Part shown: positions 42,821 through 52,091 of the stretch, piece after piece
Numbering within the stretch: the stretch's first letter is position 1
Layout of the letters: each line of letters opens with the position of its first letter
Assembly: GCF_022369515.1 (NCBI RefSeq)
Contig: NZ_CP059724.1
Location: 5,766,001-5,830,000 of the forward strand
DNA from: Paenibacillus sp. 19GGS1-52
GTDB taxonomy: Bacteria > Bacillota > Bacilli > Paenibacillales > Paenibacillaceae
Length of the DNA: 64,000 nt
Reading direction: 5' to 3'
Notes under the pieces: generated by a model
The model's database searches: none
The model's input: only the letters and a program-made list of their open reading frames with translations
Told to the model about the DNA's origin: nothing
Program-made: the position numbers and the translations under genes

Positions 42821-43399
42821 CTAGATATTCAAATGCTCCACACTATTGTAAAGCTCGCAGTGCCAGACATCATCTGCTTGGGTAATTCGGGTAATTGAGG
42901 TATTCTTCAGAAACTCGCTTACATCTAATTCAGGAATTAAGCCCTTAAGGGTGCTGCGCAGAATTGCGCCATGACTAACCACCAGTATCTTCGCTCCAGG
43001 ATGCTTCCCGGCGATTTCTTTAATCGCTTGGCTGCCTCTTAGCAGACCTGCTTCAAAGCTTTCCAATCCCAGCTCCAGACTCTTCCATTCACTCCCCCAA
43101 CGCTCTACACGTTCAGTTTCCAAAGTACCTTCTATTAATCCACCGCTCATCTCCCGAATCCCCGGAACCAGGCCTGTTATTTCAATGCCCAGTCTTGTGG
43201 CAATCACCTCTGCCGTTTGTTTTGCTCGCAACAGATCGCTTGAATAGATGAAATCCCACTGTTCTCCGCTAAGTCTCTCAGCAATCGCCGCTGCCTGCTG
43301 CAGTCCTTCTTCATCCAAAGAATTATCGGTATGCCCCTGTATGCGGCCTTCTTTATTCCAATATGTGCTGCCGTGCCGAATGAGTCCAAATGTTGTCAC
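42821..43399 (-). CDS. Histidine phosphatase family protein
   Basis: A 192-residue phosphatase: TTFGLIRHGSTYWNKEGRIQ (His8), YSSDLLRAKQTAEVIA and ILVVSHGAILRSTLKGL (second His). It is of the CobC/GpmB group; a nucleotide, sugar-phosphate or alpha-ribazole phosphate substrate is possible. It is a different type from the one at 38752 and has no obvious partner. Confidence 0.87.
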   Translation of the reverse strand: MTTFGLIRHGSTYWNKEGRIQGHTDNSLDEEGLQQAAAIAERLSGEQWDFIYSSDLLRAKQTAEVIATRLGIEITGLVPGIREMSGGLIEGTLETERVERWGSEWKSLELGLESFEAGLLRGSQAIKEIAGKHPGAKILVVSHGAILRSTLKGLIPELDVSEFLKNTSITRITQADDVWHCELYNSVEHLNI

Positions 43400-43548
43400 T
43401 GTGCTAACCGCCTTTGTATGTTAATAGATTGACGCCTCTTTTCATTCAGTTATATGATAGAATCGCCTAAAGATGGAGTATATTGAAACATTATACATCC
43501 TAATTTTCAGCTACATGCTGCTGCAGGTCAAAGGAGATTACGTTACTT

Positions 43549-44694
43549 ATGCGAAAAATGCTGATCCTGCTCTTCCTCACTGTTATCTTGAGTTTGTCTG
43601 GCCTATCTTCCGGCCAATCCGCTGCGGCGGCCCTTCCCAAAAATAACGTGTATATGGATAAAAGCAATCATTCCTACATACCGCTGCGTTTCCTGACTGG
43701 ATTTGGCGGCATACAGACAGAGTGGAATGCGGCCACTAAAGAGATCAAGATCTCTTTAGCAGATGTTTCTGTCACTCTTACTGTAGGCCAGGCCACCGCA
43801 TCCGTCAACGGCAAGCCTGTTACGATAAGCGAGCGGGCTTTTAGTGAGAATGGAACTACCTATGTTCCACTGTCCCTGATCTGCCATTCATTGGGTATCA
43901 TGCTCACTTGGAATACGGATAGCTCATCGTTAACCTTAACAAAAGGTGAGGACAATTCCACACTGCCTGTACTTAGCGGTTCGCTTCTCAAAGCAGATTC
44001 CCCAGCAGTGGTCAGTGCTAATAGAACCTTTAAGATCGGCAGTCGCAGCTTCAATGTTCAGACCGTGACGATATCCCTTCTCCATCCCACAATCAGTCTG
44101 GATGTCGTACTGGCAGGCAATACCGTAGGAAAGGTAGAGACGCTAGGCAGTCTGGCCAAGCGCAGCAGCGCTATCGCCGCGATTAATGGCACGTTCTTTA
44201 ATGCCTATACTCAAGAAGATTATAAGGCACCTTATGGTTATATTGTCAGTGGAGGTAAGCTACTGATGAACAGCTCCGGGGACCGCCGGACCATTTTTAC
44301 GATTGATAATAACAATCTTGCTGAGCTTATCCCCGGTCTTGATTTCAATAACCGTTTCGCAACGGGTTCTATTAAGACTAGTCTTCAGGCTGGCCCCCGC
44401 TTGTTAGTGAATGGCAAGGTAGCGCTAAATGTCGCTGCTGAAGGCTTCAAAGATGCCAAGATTCTGACTGGAGGAGGTGCCCGCAGCGCCCTTGGTCTGA
44501 CGCGTGACCATAAGCTGATTCTCCTGACCTCAGGTGGAGCCACCATCCCTCAGCTAGCTGAAATTATGAAGCAGGCGGGTGCCTACCAAGCTATGAATCT
44601 CGATGGCGGCGCATCGAGTGGACTCTACTATAACGGGAAGTATTTGACAGCTCCCGGACGCCTGATCAGCAATGCAATTGTCGTTAAGGAGTGA
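43549..44694 (+). CDS. Secreted phosphodiester glycosidase (NAGPA domain) with stalk domain
   Basis: A 381-residue secreted protein. Residues 1-27 form a signal peptide ending SAAAA; residues 30-130 a copper-amine-oxidase-N-like stalk (HSYIPLRFLTGFGGIQTEW, GTTYVPLSLICHSLGIMLTW). Residues about 165-380 form the NAGPA domain: AAINGTFFNAY, PYGYIVSGGKLL, RSALGLTRDHKLILLTSGG and MNLDGGASSGLYYNGKY. NAGPA-type proteins cleave phosphodiester-linked GlcNAc or teichoic-acid-like decorations, so this may remodel the wall or exopolymers. The next gene starts nine bases later and encodes a response regulator. Confidence 0.87.
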   Translation: MRKMLILLFLTVILSLSGLSSGQSAAAALPKNNVYMDKSNHSYIPLRFLTGFGGIQTEWNAATKEIKISLADVSVTLTVGQATASVNGKPVTISERAFSENGTTYVPLSLICHSLGIMLTWNTDSSSLTLTKGEDNSTLPVLSGSLLKADSPAVVSANRTFKIGSRSFNVQTVTISLLHPTISLDVVLAGNTVGKVETLGSLAKRSSAIAAINGTFFNAYTQEDYKAPYGYIVSGGKLLMNSSGDRRTIFTIDNNNLAELIPGLDFNNRFATGSIKTSLQAGPRLLVNGKVALNVAAEGFKDAKILTGGGARSALGLTRDHKLILLTSGGATIPQLAEIMKQAGAYQAMNLDGGASSGLYYNGKYLTAPGRLISNAIVVKE

Positions 44695-44698
44695 TCAC

Positions 44699-45397
44699 AT
44701 GGAAACGATTCTAATCATTGAGGATGACGCCAAGCTTGCGGGCCTGCTCGGTGCTTATCTCTCTAAATATGACTTCAACACCATTCTGGTGCAGGATTTC
44801 AATTCCGTGCTGGAGACCTTTAAAGAGTGCTCTGCTGACCTGGTATTGCTGGATGTGAATCTGCCCCGATATGACGGCTTCTATTGGTGCCGCCAGATTC
44901 GCAAGACCTCAATCTGCCCGATTCTGTTTATTTCGGCTAGAGACAGCGGAATGGATCAGGTAATGGCCCTTGAGAACGGTGGTGACGATTATATCACCAA
45001 ACCTTTTCACTACGAGGTCGTCCTGGCCAAAATCCGCAGCCATCTCCGCAGAGCCTACGGCTCTTACGCACAGACCCAAGAGGAACGCACTCTGCATTCA
45101 GGAGGCTTGACCCTTTATCCCGAACGGTATGTCATCCAAATCGCTGGGCAATCTGCCGATCTGACGCAGAAGGAAGCCATTCTGCTGGAGGCACTAATGC
45201 TGAAGGAAGGACGCGTCGTTACTCGTGAGCGGCTACTGGATCTCATGTGGGAGGATCAGCATTTTATTGATGACAATACCTTAAACGTCTATATTACCCG
45301 TGTTCGCAAGAAACTCAAAGATCTCGGCCTTGAAGACCTTGTGGAAACGGTAAGAGGCGCTGGCTACCGACTGAGTATTTCCAGCGAAGCGACATGA
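44699..45397 (+). CDS. Response regulator, OmpR/BceR-like
   Basis: A 232-residue protein; ATG follows AAGGAGTGATCAC, with the upstream NAGPA stop inside that leader. Receiver domain: ILIIEDDAKLAGLLGAY, LVLLDVNLPRYDGF (phospho-Asp), ILFISARDSGMDQVMALENG then GDDYITKPF. Winged-helix DNA-binding domain: LTLYPERYVIQIAGQSADLT, ILLEALMLKEGRVVTRERLL and VYITRVRKKLKDLGLEDLV. It is of the BceR type, which controls antibiotic-detoxifying ABC transporters. It overlaps the kinase gene by ATGA. Confidence 0.88.
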   Translation: METILIIEDDAKLAGLLGAYLSKYDFNTILVQDFNSVLETFKECSADLVLLDVNLPRYDGFYWCRQIRKTSICPILFISARDSGMDQVMALENGGDDYITKPFHYEVVLAKIRSHLRRAYGSYAQTQEERTLHSGGLTLYPERYVIQIAGQSADLTQKEAILLEALMLKEGRVVTRERLLDLMWEDQHFIDDNTLNVYITRVRKKLKDLGLEDLVETVRGAGYRLSISSEAT

Positions 45398-46422
45398 AGC
45401 TGTTCTGGAAGGACCAGGTTTCGCTGCTCCTCTTTTACCTACTCCAAATGCTGCTTGTTCCGGTGCTGTATTGGCTAGCTGGTGAACATAGACCAATCGC
45501 AATCGTGCTGTACGGAATGGCACTCAGCAGCGTAATTCTCTTGCTGTACCTTGGATTCAGATACGTTAAGCATTATAGATTGTTCGCCAGATTAAGTTCG
45601 CCCGTTCCTATGGTCGAATATCATTCCATTCCCCTTGGGGATGCCCCACTACCCGAAGCGGTATATGAACATCTGCAGATCATAGAGCGTAAATATCAAG
45701 AACAGCTGAATATGCATGTCAGCCGGATGGATCAGCATATTGTGTTCATCAACCGTTGGGTTCATCAGATGAAGACCCCCCTCTCTGTCATTCAGCTTAC
45801 GCTTCCGGAGCTTGAGGAAGAGGTCGCCAGCAGTATTCAGGAGGAGCTGGAACGACTGCGCAAGGGACTGGAAATGGTCATTTATACATCCCGGCTTGAT
45901 CGGTTTGAGGACGATTTCCAGGTCGAGGTCCTGCTTCTGCGCAAAGCGGTGAACGAAGCCGTCTCGGAGAATCGACGCTTGTTTATTCGCCGGGGCGTAC
46001 AGGTAGATATACAGGTTGACGAAGAAATATTCGTATATAGTGATGCCAAATGGCTGAGGTTCATGCTGACCCAAATCCTGACCAATGCTGTGAATTATAC
46101 CTCTGGCACTGGCAAAACAGTTACAGTCTCAAGCACGCAGATTGGCACCGATACCGTTCTGAACATTACGGATCAAGGTATTGGCATCTCTCCCGAGGAT
46201 CTGCGACGGGTCTTCAATCCGTATTTCACCGGTGAACGCGGACGGCAATATCACGAATCAACCGGGATGGGACTGTATCTGGTTCGTGAGATCTGCAACC
46301 GACTCGGACATAAGGTGGAGCTGCACTCCCGACCTGGTGAAGGAACTACCCTTCGACTTACTTTTCGCGGTAATCTAGTGCAAGCATTAGGCCCGAACAC
46401 AGATAGAAATAAGCAGACATGA
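45394..46422 (+). CDS. Intramembrane-sensing histidine kinase (BceS-like)
   Basis: A 342-residue kinase. Two membrane helices (about 8-28 and 36-55) are separated by a loop of only about eight residues (AGEHRPIA), which is diagnostic of intramembrane-sensing BceS-type kinases. The phospho-acceptor box is WVHQMKTPLSVIQLTL. The ATPase domain has LTQILTNAVNYTSG, NITDQGIGIS, FNPYFTGERGRQYHESTGMG and LYLVREICNRLG. BceS kinases sense their ligand through a BceAB transporter; the likely partner is at 52092-54789. Confidence 0.9.
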   Translation: MKLFWKDQVSLLLFYLLQMLLVPVLYWLAGEHRPIAIVLYGMALSSVILLLYLGFRYVKHYRLFARLSSPVPMVEYHSIPLGDAPLPEAVYEHLQIIERKYQEQLNMHVSRMDQHIVFINRWVHQMKTPLSVIQLTLPELEEEVASSIQEELERLRKGLEMVIYTSRLDRFEDDFQVEVLLLRKAVNEAVSENRRLFIRRGVQVDIQVDEEIFVYSDAKWLRFMLTQILTNAVNYTSGTGKTVTVSSTQIGTDTVLNITDQGIGISPEDLRRVFNPYFTGERGRQYHESTGMGLYLVREICNRLGHKVELHSRPGEGTTLRLTFRGNLVQALGPNTDRNKQT

Positions 46423-46455
46423 GGTCAACCAGAGAGTACTGGTTGGCCTTTTTCT
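46422..46455 (+). terminator. Terminator after the Bce-type kinase gene
   Basis: AGGTCAACCA pairs with TGGTTGGCCT (one G-U), loop GAGAGTAC, followed by TTTTTCTT. Confidence 0.85.
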
Positions 46456-46468
46456 TATGTGTGAAGCT

Positions 46469-46499
46469 GCATGAAGGGGTTATTTCCCACGGCAGAATA
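46469..46499 (+). promoter_or_regulatory. Candidate sigma-G promoter of the germination operon
   Basis: GCATGA (46469-46474) matches the forespore sigma-G -35 (GNATRA) and lies 18 bp from CAGAATA (46493-46499), one base off the CATNNTA -10. It is about 70 bases upstream of the first ger gene, right after a terminator, as expected for late-sporulation control. Confidence 0.5.
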
Positions 46500-46567
46500 A
46501 GGAAGCTTAACACTGGGGATAATACACCCACAGTTACCAAGAAAAAACAGCAGCAAGGAGGGTGAGC

Positions 46568-48172
46568 ATGAATAAGAAACAACAGACTAACAATACCAAA
46601 AATCCAGATCCTGAAGAGAAATCCGTACCTGCACCACTTCAGCTTAATGCTTCATTAGAAGCCAATCTGCAGGAAATTAGCAAACGTATCGGCCAAAGTT
46701 CTGATGTTGTATTCAGACGATTCACTAATGAATCCTTAAGCTCTCTCTCCTTGGCCTTTATTTATATTGATGGCTTAGTCAATTCCGAAACTATAAACCG
46801 CACCCTTTTGCAGCCACTGATGGAGACCTTTACTTTAAAGAGCGACTCCATCACTACAGAAGCGGCTTTTAGCCTGATTAAGGATCAAATGCTGCCGGTC
46901 GGAGGGGTGAAGGAAGGATTGACTGTGGAAAGTCTGCTCGGCCTGTTGTTTGAGGGCTATACACTCATCCTGTTTGACGGAATTCAGAAAGCACTTGCTG
47001 CCGACACCGCTGGCTGGGAAAAGAGAAGCATTAACGAACCGACTTCGCAGGGTGTCATCCGCGGCCCCAAGGAAGCCTTTACCGAAAGCCTGCGGACTGG
47101 CACCTCCATGCTGCGTCGCAGACTGAAAACCTCCGATCTGCGGATCGAAGAATATAAGATTGGACAACGGACCCAGACCGGCGTAGCCCTCGTTTATCTG
47201 GATGGGCTGGCGAGTGAATCCGTGCTTGCGGAAATTCGCCGCAGGCTGAATTCCATCAACACCGATAGTATTCTGGAAAGTAATTATATTGAGGAATTTA
47301 TTCAAGACGGCGGACTAACCCCCTTCCCTACTATGCAGAATACGGAGCGCCCGGATGCGATAGCAGGGGGCATTCTCGAAGGTCAGGTTGGTATTATTAT
47401 TGACGGAACGCCTTTTGCCTTACTTGCCCCCTCTACCTTCTTTAACTTTTTTCAATCCAGCGAAGACTACTATCAGCGTTATGATATTTCTTCCTTTTTA
47501 CGATTGATCCGTTATTCCGCTTTTTTCGTATCTATGCTGCTTCCTGCTTTATACATTGCTGTAACTACGTTTCATCAGGAAATGCTGCCGACAACCTTGC
47601 TGATTAGCTTGGCTGCCCAGCGCGAAGGCGTTCCTCTGCCCGCACTGGCGGAAGCCCTGCTGATGGAGTTAACCTTCGATGTGCTCCGTGAGGCTGGAGT
47701 ACGAATGCCCCGGACCATTGGTCCGGCGATTTCCATCGTTGGGGCACTCGTGCTGGGACAAGCAGCCGTTCAGGCTGGACTTGTCTCTGCCGCAATGGTT
47801 ATCGTTGTCTCTTTCACAGCCATATCCAACTTTGTCATTCCATCGCTGGCTATCGCCAATTCGATTCGTCTCATCCGCTTTGTCATGATGCTGATTGCCG
47901 CCACTCTCGGTTTATTTGGAATTATGTCCTTCCTGATCGTGCTGCTCATTCACATGGCAGGACTGCGCTCGTTTGGAGTGCCATACCTTTCCCCTGTGGC
48001 TCCTATGACTCCAAGATATCTCAAGGATATTTTCATTCGCGTCCCTCTTTGGGATATGACCACCCGGCCAATGACTAATCTAGGTAAGGAAACACGAAGA
48101 CAAGCATCCAATCAGAAACCTCAACCAGCAGAAGATCAACAACAGAACCAACAGGGAGGTGACTCATCTTGA
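46568..48172 (+). CDS. Spore germination receptor A subunit (GerA family)
   Basis: About 534 residues from the ATG at 46568, which follows AAGGAGGGTGAGC. The N-terminal 270 residues are soluble (EANLQEISKRIGQSSDVVFR, AFIYIDGLVNSETINRTLL, DGLASESVLAEIRRRLNSIN); the C-terminal part holds about five membrane helices with RYSAFFVSMLLPALYIAVTT, EAGVRMPRTIGPAISIVGAL and SNFVIPSLAIANSIRL. These are the GerA-family hallmarks. The subunit sits in the inner spore membrane and, with GerB and GerC, forms the germinant-gated channel. Pro/Gln-rich C-terminal tail. The gene overlaps the next by TTGA. Confidence 0.92.
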   Translation: MNKKQQTNNTKNPDPEEKSVPAPLQLNASLEANLQEISKRIGQSSDVVFRRFTNESLSSLSLAFIYIDGLVNSETINRTLLQPLMETFTLKSDSITTEAAFSLIKDQMLPVGGVKEGLTVESLLGLLFEGYTLILFDGIQKALAADTAGWEKRSINEPTSQGVIRGPKEAFTESLRTGTSMLRRRLKTSDLRIEEYKIGQRTQTGVALVYLDGLASESVLAEIRRRLNSINTDSILESNYIEEFIQDGGLTPFPTMQNTERPDAIAGGILEGQVGIIIDGTPFALLAPSTFFNFFQSSEDYYQRYDISSFLRLIRYSAFFVSMLLPALYIAVTTFHQEMLPTTLLISLAAQREGVPLPALAEALLMELTFDVLREAGVRMPRTIGPAISIVGALVLGQAAVQAGLVSAAMVIVVSFTAISNFVIPSLAIANSIRLIRFVMMLIAATLGLFGIMSFLIVLLIHMAGLRSFGVPYLSPVAPMTPRYLKDIFIRVPLWDMTTRPMTNLGKETRRQASNQKPQPAEDQQQNQQGGDSS

Positions 48173-49272
48173 ACAGAAAAATCGGCACTTCGCAGGCTGC
48201 CATGCTGGTAGTGACTACTATTCTGCCTACGGCAATCGTCGTTCTTCCCGAGATTATCGGCACTTATGCTGAACAGGATTCGCCGCTCGCCATTATAATG
48301 TCCACTCTGATCGGTTTTGGCATTGCTGCATTAATTGGGACAATCATCCGCTACAATAACGGTGCACCTTTTCTGGATTGGATTGGCGTGCGAAGCTCGC
48401 CCCTGCTGGCAACCTTGCTTGGCCTGCTGCTGCTGCAGTTTTATTTAGATACCTCAGCAACTATTTTGCGGGAATTTGTTAATTTCGTTAAGGAGACCGT
48501 GCTTCTGAATACTCCAATAACGGTAATAACTACTCTTATTCTCGTGATTACGATTTATATGGTTAGACAGGGTATCGAGTGCATCGCCCGAGTAAATAGT
48601 CTTATAATTCTCCTATTCCTGTTCTTTGTCCCCCTTTATCTGTTCGGATTAGCAGGGGAGATGAATGTACAGCATTTACTACCCCTATTTGACCATTCCC
48701 TTTCTACAATAACTCTGGCCAGTTTGACACCTACCTCGTGGATGTCAGAGGTTGCCATCCTGCTATTTCTTGCTCCTTATCTGAAATCCCCACAGAAAGC
48801 TCGCCTTATGGGATACATGGGTCTGCTATTCGTTTTTGTAATGATGATGTTCTCAATGATAACGACTATGATGGTTTTTGGACCTCAATATCTCAAATTA
48901 ACTACCTATCCCGGATTCTCCACTGTAGGTATTATTCAGATCGGCAGATTTATTGAGAATCTGGATATCCTGTTTATTTCCTATTGGGTGCTGGCCATTT
49001 ATCTCAAGTTCTCCATCTTTTTGTTTGCTACCGTAGAGTGCTTTAAGCAGACCTTCCGAGTGAAGAGCAGCAGACCTTTTATTGGGGCACTGGGGCTCGT
49101 AATCGCCCTGGAATGCCTGTTCACCTGGACAGACCCTGCCAAATTGAATATGTATAACAAGGAAGGACGTTTCCTGGTCTTTATACTCTTTAACGTATTG
49201 CTTCCATTGGCAGTCTTATTCCTAACTGGGCTCCGGCAAGCCAAATCCAAGAGAAAGGGATGCGAAACATGA
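48169..49272 (+). CDS. Spore germination receptor B subunit (GerB-type permease)
   Basis: A 367-residue protein with about ten membrane helices, starting at TTG behind GGGAGGTGACTCATC and overlapping the GerA stop. It begins IGTSQAAMLVVTTILPTAIV and has ISYWVLAIYLKFSIFLFATV, similar to the amino-acid-transporter-like GerB fold. The B subunit is thought to bind the germinant. This is the first of two GerB-like genes in the operon and is of a different sequence type from the one at 50765. Confidence 0.9.
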   Translation: MNRKIGTSQAAMLVVTTILPTAIVVLPEIIGTYAEQDSPLAIIMSTLIGFGIAALIGTIIRYNNGAPFLDWIGVRSSPLLATLLGLLLLQFYLDTSATILREFVNFVKETVLLNTPITVITTLILVITIYMVRQGIECIARVNSLIILLFLFFVPLYLFGLAGEMNVQHLLPLFDHSLSTITLASLTPTSWMSEVAILLFLAPYLKSPQKARLMGYMGLLFVFVMMMFSMITTMMVFGPQYLKLTTYPGFSTVGIIQIGRFIENLDILFISYWVLAIYLKFSIFLFATVECFKQTFRVKSSRPFIGALGLVIALECLFTWTDPAKLNMYNKEGRFLVFILFNVLLPLAVLFLTGLRQAKSKRKGCET

Positions 49273-50510
49273 AGGAACAAAAGCATTGTGTACATAAGCT
49301 GCTCTGCTTGCTCCTCCTCCCGCTGTTAAGCACTCTGTTAAGCGGCTGCTGGGATGATCGTGAGCTTAGTGAACTGGGGATTGCCTCCGGCTCTGCCTAT
49401 GATTGGGAGGATAATCAATGGAAAGCTACCTACCAGATCATTAACCCTTCATCCGGTGCCAGTGGCATGGGTGGTGGTGCTGGCGGCAGCAGCAGCTCAC
49501 CGCCCTTTCTGACGTATACAGTTAAGGGAAAAACAATTATGGAGGCTATCCAAAAAACCAATCTAACCAGTGTCCGTGAATTGTTCACTTCCCATTCAAG
49601 AATCAGCATCCTCGGTGAATCTGTAGCCCGCAGGGGAGTTAATCAAATCATCGATCTTTTTCTGCGGAAACAAGATGCCAGAGATACCGTTTACGTATTT
49701 ATTGCCACAGGCAATGCGGGCAGAATTCTGGACCAGCTGATGCAGCTGACCAAGAATCAGGGTGCCGGTATCCAACTGATGATCGAACAAGAATCCAAGC
49801 AGCTCTCCTATTATCCGAGCGTGCGCATGTTTGAGTTGGCTATGGCCTTATCTTCTGAATCTGGAAGTGCAGTAATCCCGGAGATTCTACTGACTGGCAA
49901 GGAGATCATGGATGAGACGAGTGAAACCGGTCGTACCGATCTGCCATCCCGGCTGGCTCTCGGTAGACTTGCTGTGTTGAAAGGCGAGAAGATGGTAGGC
50001 TGGTTATCACAGAAGCAAGCTTTCGGTTTAACTTTTATAACCAGTAACATAAAGATGGCTAATATATCCTTTGCTACTCATCCCCAAACCAGCGATAAGA
50101 TCGATGGCTCTTTTATACTACAGAAATCAGCAACTACCGTTCATCCTATATGGGCGAAGGATCATTACATCATGGATGTGAATATCAAAGGCAGTGGTGT
50201 AATCACAGAGATCGGAAGCGTTATGGATCTGAATGACCGGGCTTCGATATCACAGATGGAGAAATCCATCGAAAATTACGTATTGGAGCTCGTAGAAAAC
50301 TCTTGGCAGGCCGTTAAGCAGCTTCATACTGACGTCACAGGCTTTGCGGTGAAGATCCATCGCAGTGACCGTAAACGGTGGAAGCAAATTAAGAAAGATA
50401 AAAGCTGGGATACTGTATTCCAGGAGATTGAAATTCGCCCCCACGTTTCTATCAAGATTGAACGAATGGGCCTCAGCAACAAATCCTTTAAGTCTATAGA
50501 TCAGGACTAA
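49269..50510 (+). CDS. Spore germination lipoprotein C subunit (Ger(x)C family)
   Basis: About 413 residues from the ATG at 49269, which overlaps the GerB stop (ATGA). Lipoprotein signal with Cys near residue 29 (LSTLLSGCWDDRELSELGIA); the C-W-D-x-R-E-L motif is the Ger(x)C hallmark. Later blocks are LTSVRELFTSHSRISILGES, PSRLALGRLAVLKGEKMVGW and VHPIWAKDHYIMDVNIKGSG. A Gly/Ser-rich insert (GASGMGGGAGGSSSS) lies near residue 75. The protein is attached to the outer face of the spore inner membrane. Confidence 0.9.
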   Translation: MKEQKHCVHKLLCLLLLPLLSTLLSGCWDDRELSELGIASGSAYDWEDNQWKATYQIINPSSGASGMGGGAGGSSSSPPFLTYTVKGKTIMEAIQKTNLTSVRELFTSHSRISILGESVARRGVNQIIDLFLRKQDARDTVYVFIATGNAGRILDQLMQLTKNQGAGIQLMIEQESKQLSYYPSVRMFELAMALSSESGSAVIPEILLTGKEIMDETSETGRTDLPSRLALGRLAVLKGEKMVGWLSQKQAFGLTFITSNIKMANISFATHPQTSDKIDGSFILQKSATTVHPIWAKDHYIMDVNIKGSGVITEIGSVMDLNDRASISQMEKSIENYVLELVENSWQAVKQLHTDVTGFAVKIHRSDRKRWKQIKKDKSWDTVFQEIEIRPHVSIKIERMGLSNKSFKSIDQD

Positions 50511-50522
50511 AGGGGCCTATAT

Positions 50523-50756
50523 ATGAAAATAACGGTAATTCTTCTACTCTATGGCCTAGCTTTTTATTGGGGCTACCGAAAATTGGATGGGAAACATCGT
50601 AATCTACATCGACTATGGTACGGGTGTATTTTGGCTTGGTGTGCTTATGTGCATCTATCCGGAATTACAGGGACACACCATGTTAGCGTCTCTTCTTTCT
50701 ATACAGCCTTCTTTCAACCCGCAACAGAAGTGATTATCCGATGGTTAGGAGGTTGA
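50523..50756 (+). CDS. Small membrane protein of the germination operon
   Basis: A 77-residue protein with one N-terminal membrane helix (ITVILLLYGLAFYWGY) and a second hydrophobic stretch (LWYGCILAWCAYVHL). It lies 12 bases after the GerC gene and nine before the second GerB gene, so it is part of the operon. Small extra subunits (GerD-subunit types) occur in some receptors; I cannot assign it to a named family. Confidence 0.65.
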   Translation: MKITVILLLYGLAFYWGYRKLDGKHRNLHRLWYGCILAWCAYVHLSGITGTHHVSVSSFYTAFFQPATEVIIRWLGG

Positions 50757-50764
50757 TTTAGCTG

Positions 50765-51874
50765 ATGAAAAAAATAGAGCAAGTATCCGGTCTGCAAATT
50801 GTGTTTATGATTATGCTCTTTGAGATCGGCAGCACTCCCTTGTTTCTACTTGGAGGCAAGGCCAAACAGGATTCGTGGCTGGCGATGAGCTTCGGCTCAG
50901 TTGCCGGCTTCGTGCTGCTCCTGCTGCTATTGTGGATTCAATCGCGCTCACCGAAACAAGACTTGATGGGCATGCTCACCTCCCATTTTGGACGTATCGC
51001 TGGGTCCCTTATCGGTGGGATCTATTGTTTATATTTTGCTTACCAATCGATGCGTAATGTGCGCGATTTGGGCGAACTGACATCATTGACCCTATTACCG
51101 CTGACGCCGATGTCTCTCACCATGTTGATCTTTGTATTAACTGCACTTTATGCCATATGGAAAGGTACTGAAGTCGTCTTCCGTCTACCCGAGGTCTTGC
51201 TGCCGCTCGTGATGTGCTTTTACTTCATCATTATTCTGCTCCTGGGTATCATGGGTTCTCTGGATTTCACCCATCTCATGCCTGTCTTCGAAAGTGATCT
51301 GTTGACGATCATCAAGACTGCTATTCCAGATATTGTTTCTTTTCCCTTTGGACAAATGATTGTGTTCCTGATGTTATGGACCTTATGGGAGAAGCCCGGT
51401 GTTCCGGTCAAAAATTCACTTGTTGCCTATATACTCATCAGTATATTTCTGATCTTTATGAATGCCCTGAATGTAGCTGTACTCGGTCCACAAGTAGCAG
51501 GAATAAGCCAGCTCCCTTTTTTGAAAGTTGTGCGCACCTTGTCCCATTTGAAATTTATCGAACGTCTCGACATTTTGGTCACCATTCAGCTCTTCATTGG
51601 GCTGCTGATCAAGATGATGGTCTTCTACTTTTGTGCTGTAAAAGGACTCACGAGCCTGACTAACAAACCGACAAAATGGTGGGTATTTCCGGTAGGAGCA
51701 CTGATTTATGGCGCTTCCTTTATAGAGAGAGACTACACACAGCATATTGCGTTTGGTCTTGGGCCCAGCCTTAAGATTGACCCCATCTTCCAAGTAGCCC
51801 TTCCCCTGCTGTTGGCGCTGTCCATTCTGATACGCGGCCGTAAGAAATCCAACTCCACTACAAGCACAAGATAA
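50765..51874 (+). CDS. Second GerB-type spore germination permease
   Basis: A 369-residue protein with ten or so membrane helices: QVSGLQIVFMIMLFEIGSTP, LGGKAKQDSWLAMSFGSVAG, SMRNVRDLGELTSLTLLPLT and FPFGQMIVFLMLWTLWEKPG. This is the AB/ArcD-like spore permease family with a sequence type closer to GerKB/YndE. As the fifth gene it gives the receptor two alternative B subunits. It ends at a strong terminator. Confidence 0.9.
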   Translation: MKKIEQVSGLQIVFMIMLFEIGSTPLFLLGGKAKQDSWLAMSFGSVAGFVLLLLLLWIQSRSPKQDLMGMLTSHFGRIAGSLIGGIYCLYFAYQSMRNVRDLGELTSLTLLPLTPMSLTMLIFVLTALYAIWKGTEVVFRLPEVLLPLVMCFYFIIILLLGIMGSLDFTHLMPVFESDLLTIIKTAIPDIVSFPFGQMIVFLMLWTLWEKPGVPVKNSLVAYILISIFLIFMNALNVAVLGPQVAGISQLPFLKVVRTLSHLKFIERLDILVTIQLFIGLLIKMMVFYFCAVKGLTSLTNKPTKWWVFPVGALIYGASFIERDYTQHIAFGLGPSLKIDPIFQVALPLLLALSILIRGRKKSNSTTSTR

Positions 51875-51901
51875 CTTTGAATCCACCCATGAATAGGCTC
51901 T

Positions 51902-51944
51902 ATACAACAACGCCCCGGCTTCTTCATGCGGGGCGTTGTTGTAT
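51902..51944 (+). terminator. Strong terminator of the germination operon
   Basis: A perfect 16-bp stem (ATACAACAACGCCCCG at 51902-51917; complement at 51929-51944) with an 11-base loop, 27 bases after the last ger stop. Its right arm ends GTTGTTGTAT. Confidence 0.9.
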
Positions 51945-52000
51945 GATACGAACATAACCTTAAAGCCCTGTAAGGAAACGTTAAGGCAAATACATAGCAA

Positions 52001-52029
52001 TTAGCACCACTTTTCTAGTAGATTATAAA
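52001..52029 (+). promoter_or_regulatory. Possible promoter of the bceAB-like genes
   Basis: TTAGCA (52001-52006) and TATAAA (52024-52029) are 17 bp apart, about 63 bases upstream of the ATPase gene. The -35 is imperfect, which fits activation by the BceR-like regulator. Confidence 0.45.
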
Positions 52030-52091
52030 CAAGACATGTCCCTCTCACAGAAACAAGACGAAATAACTTTTTCATGGAAGGAAACCATACG

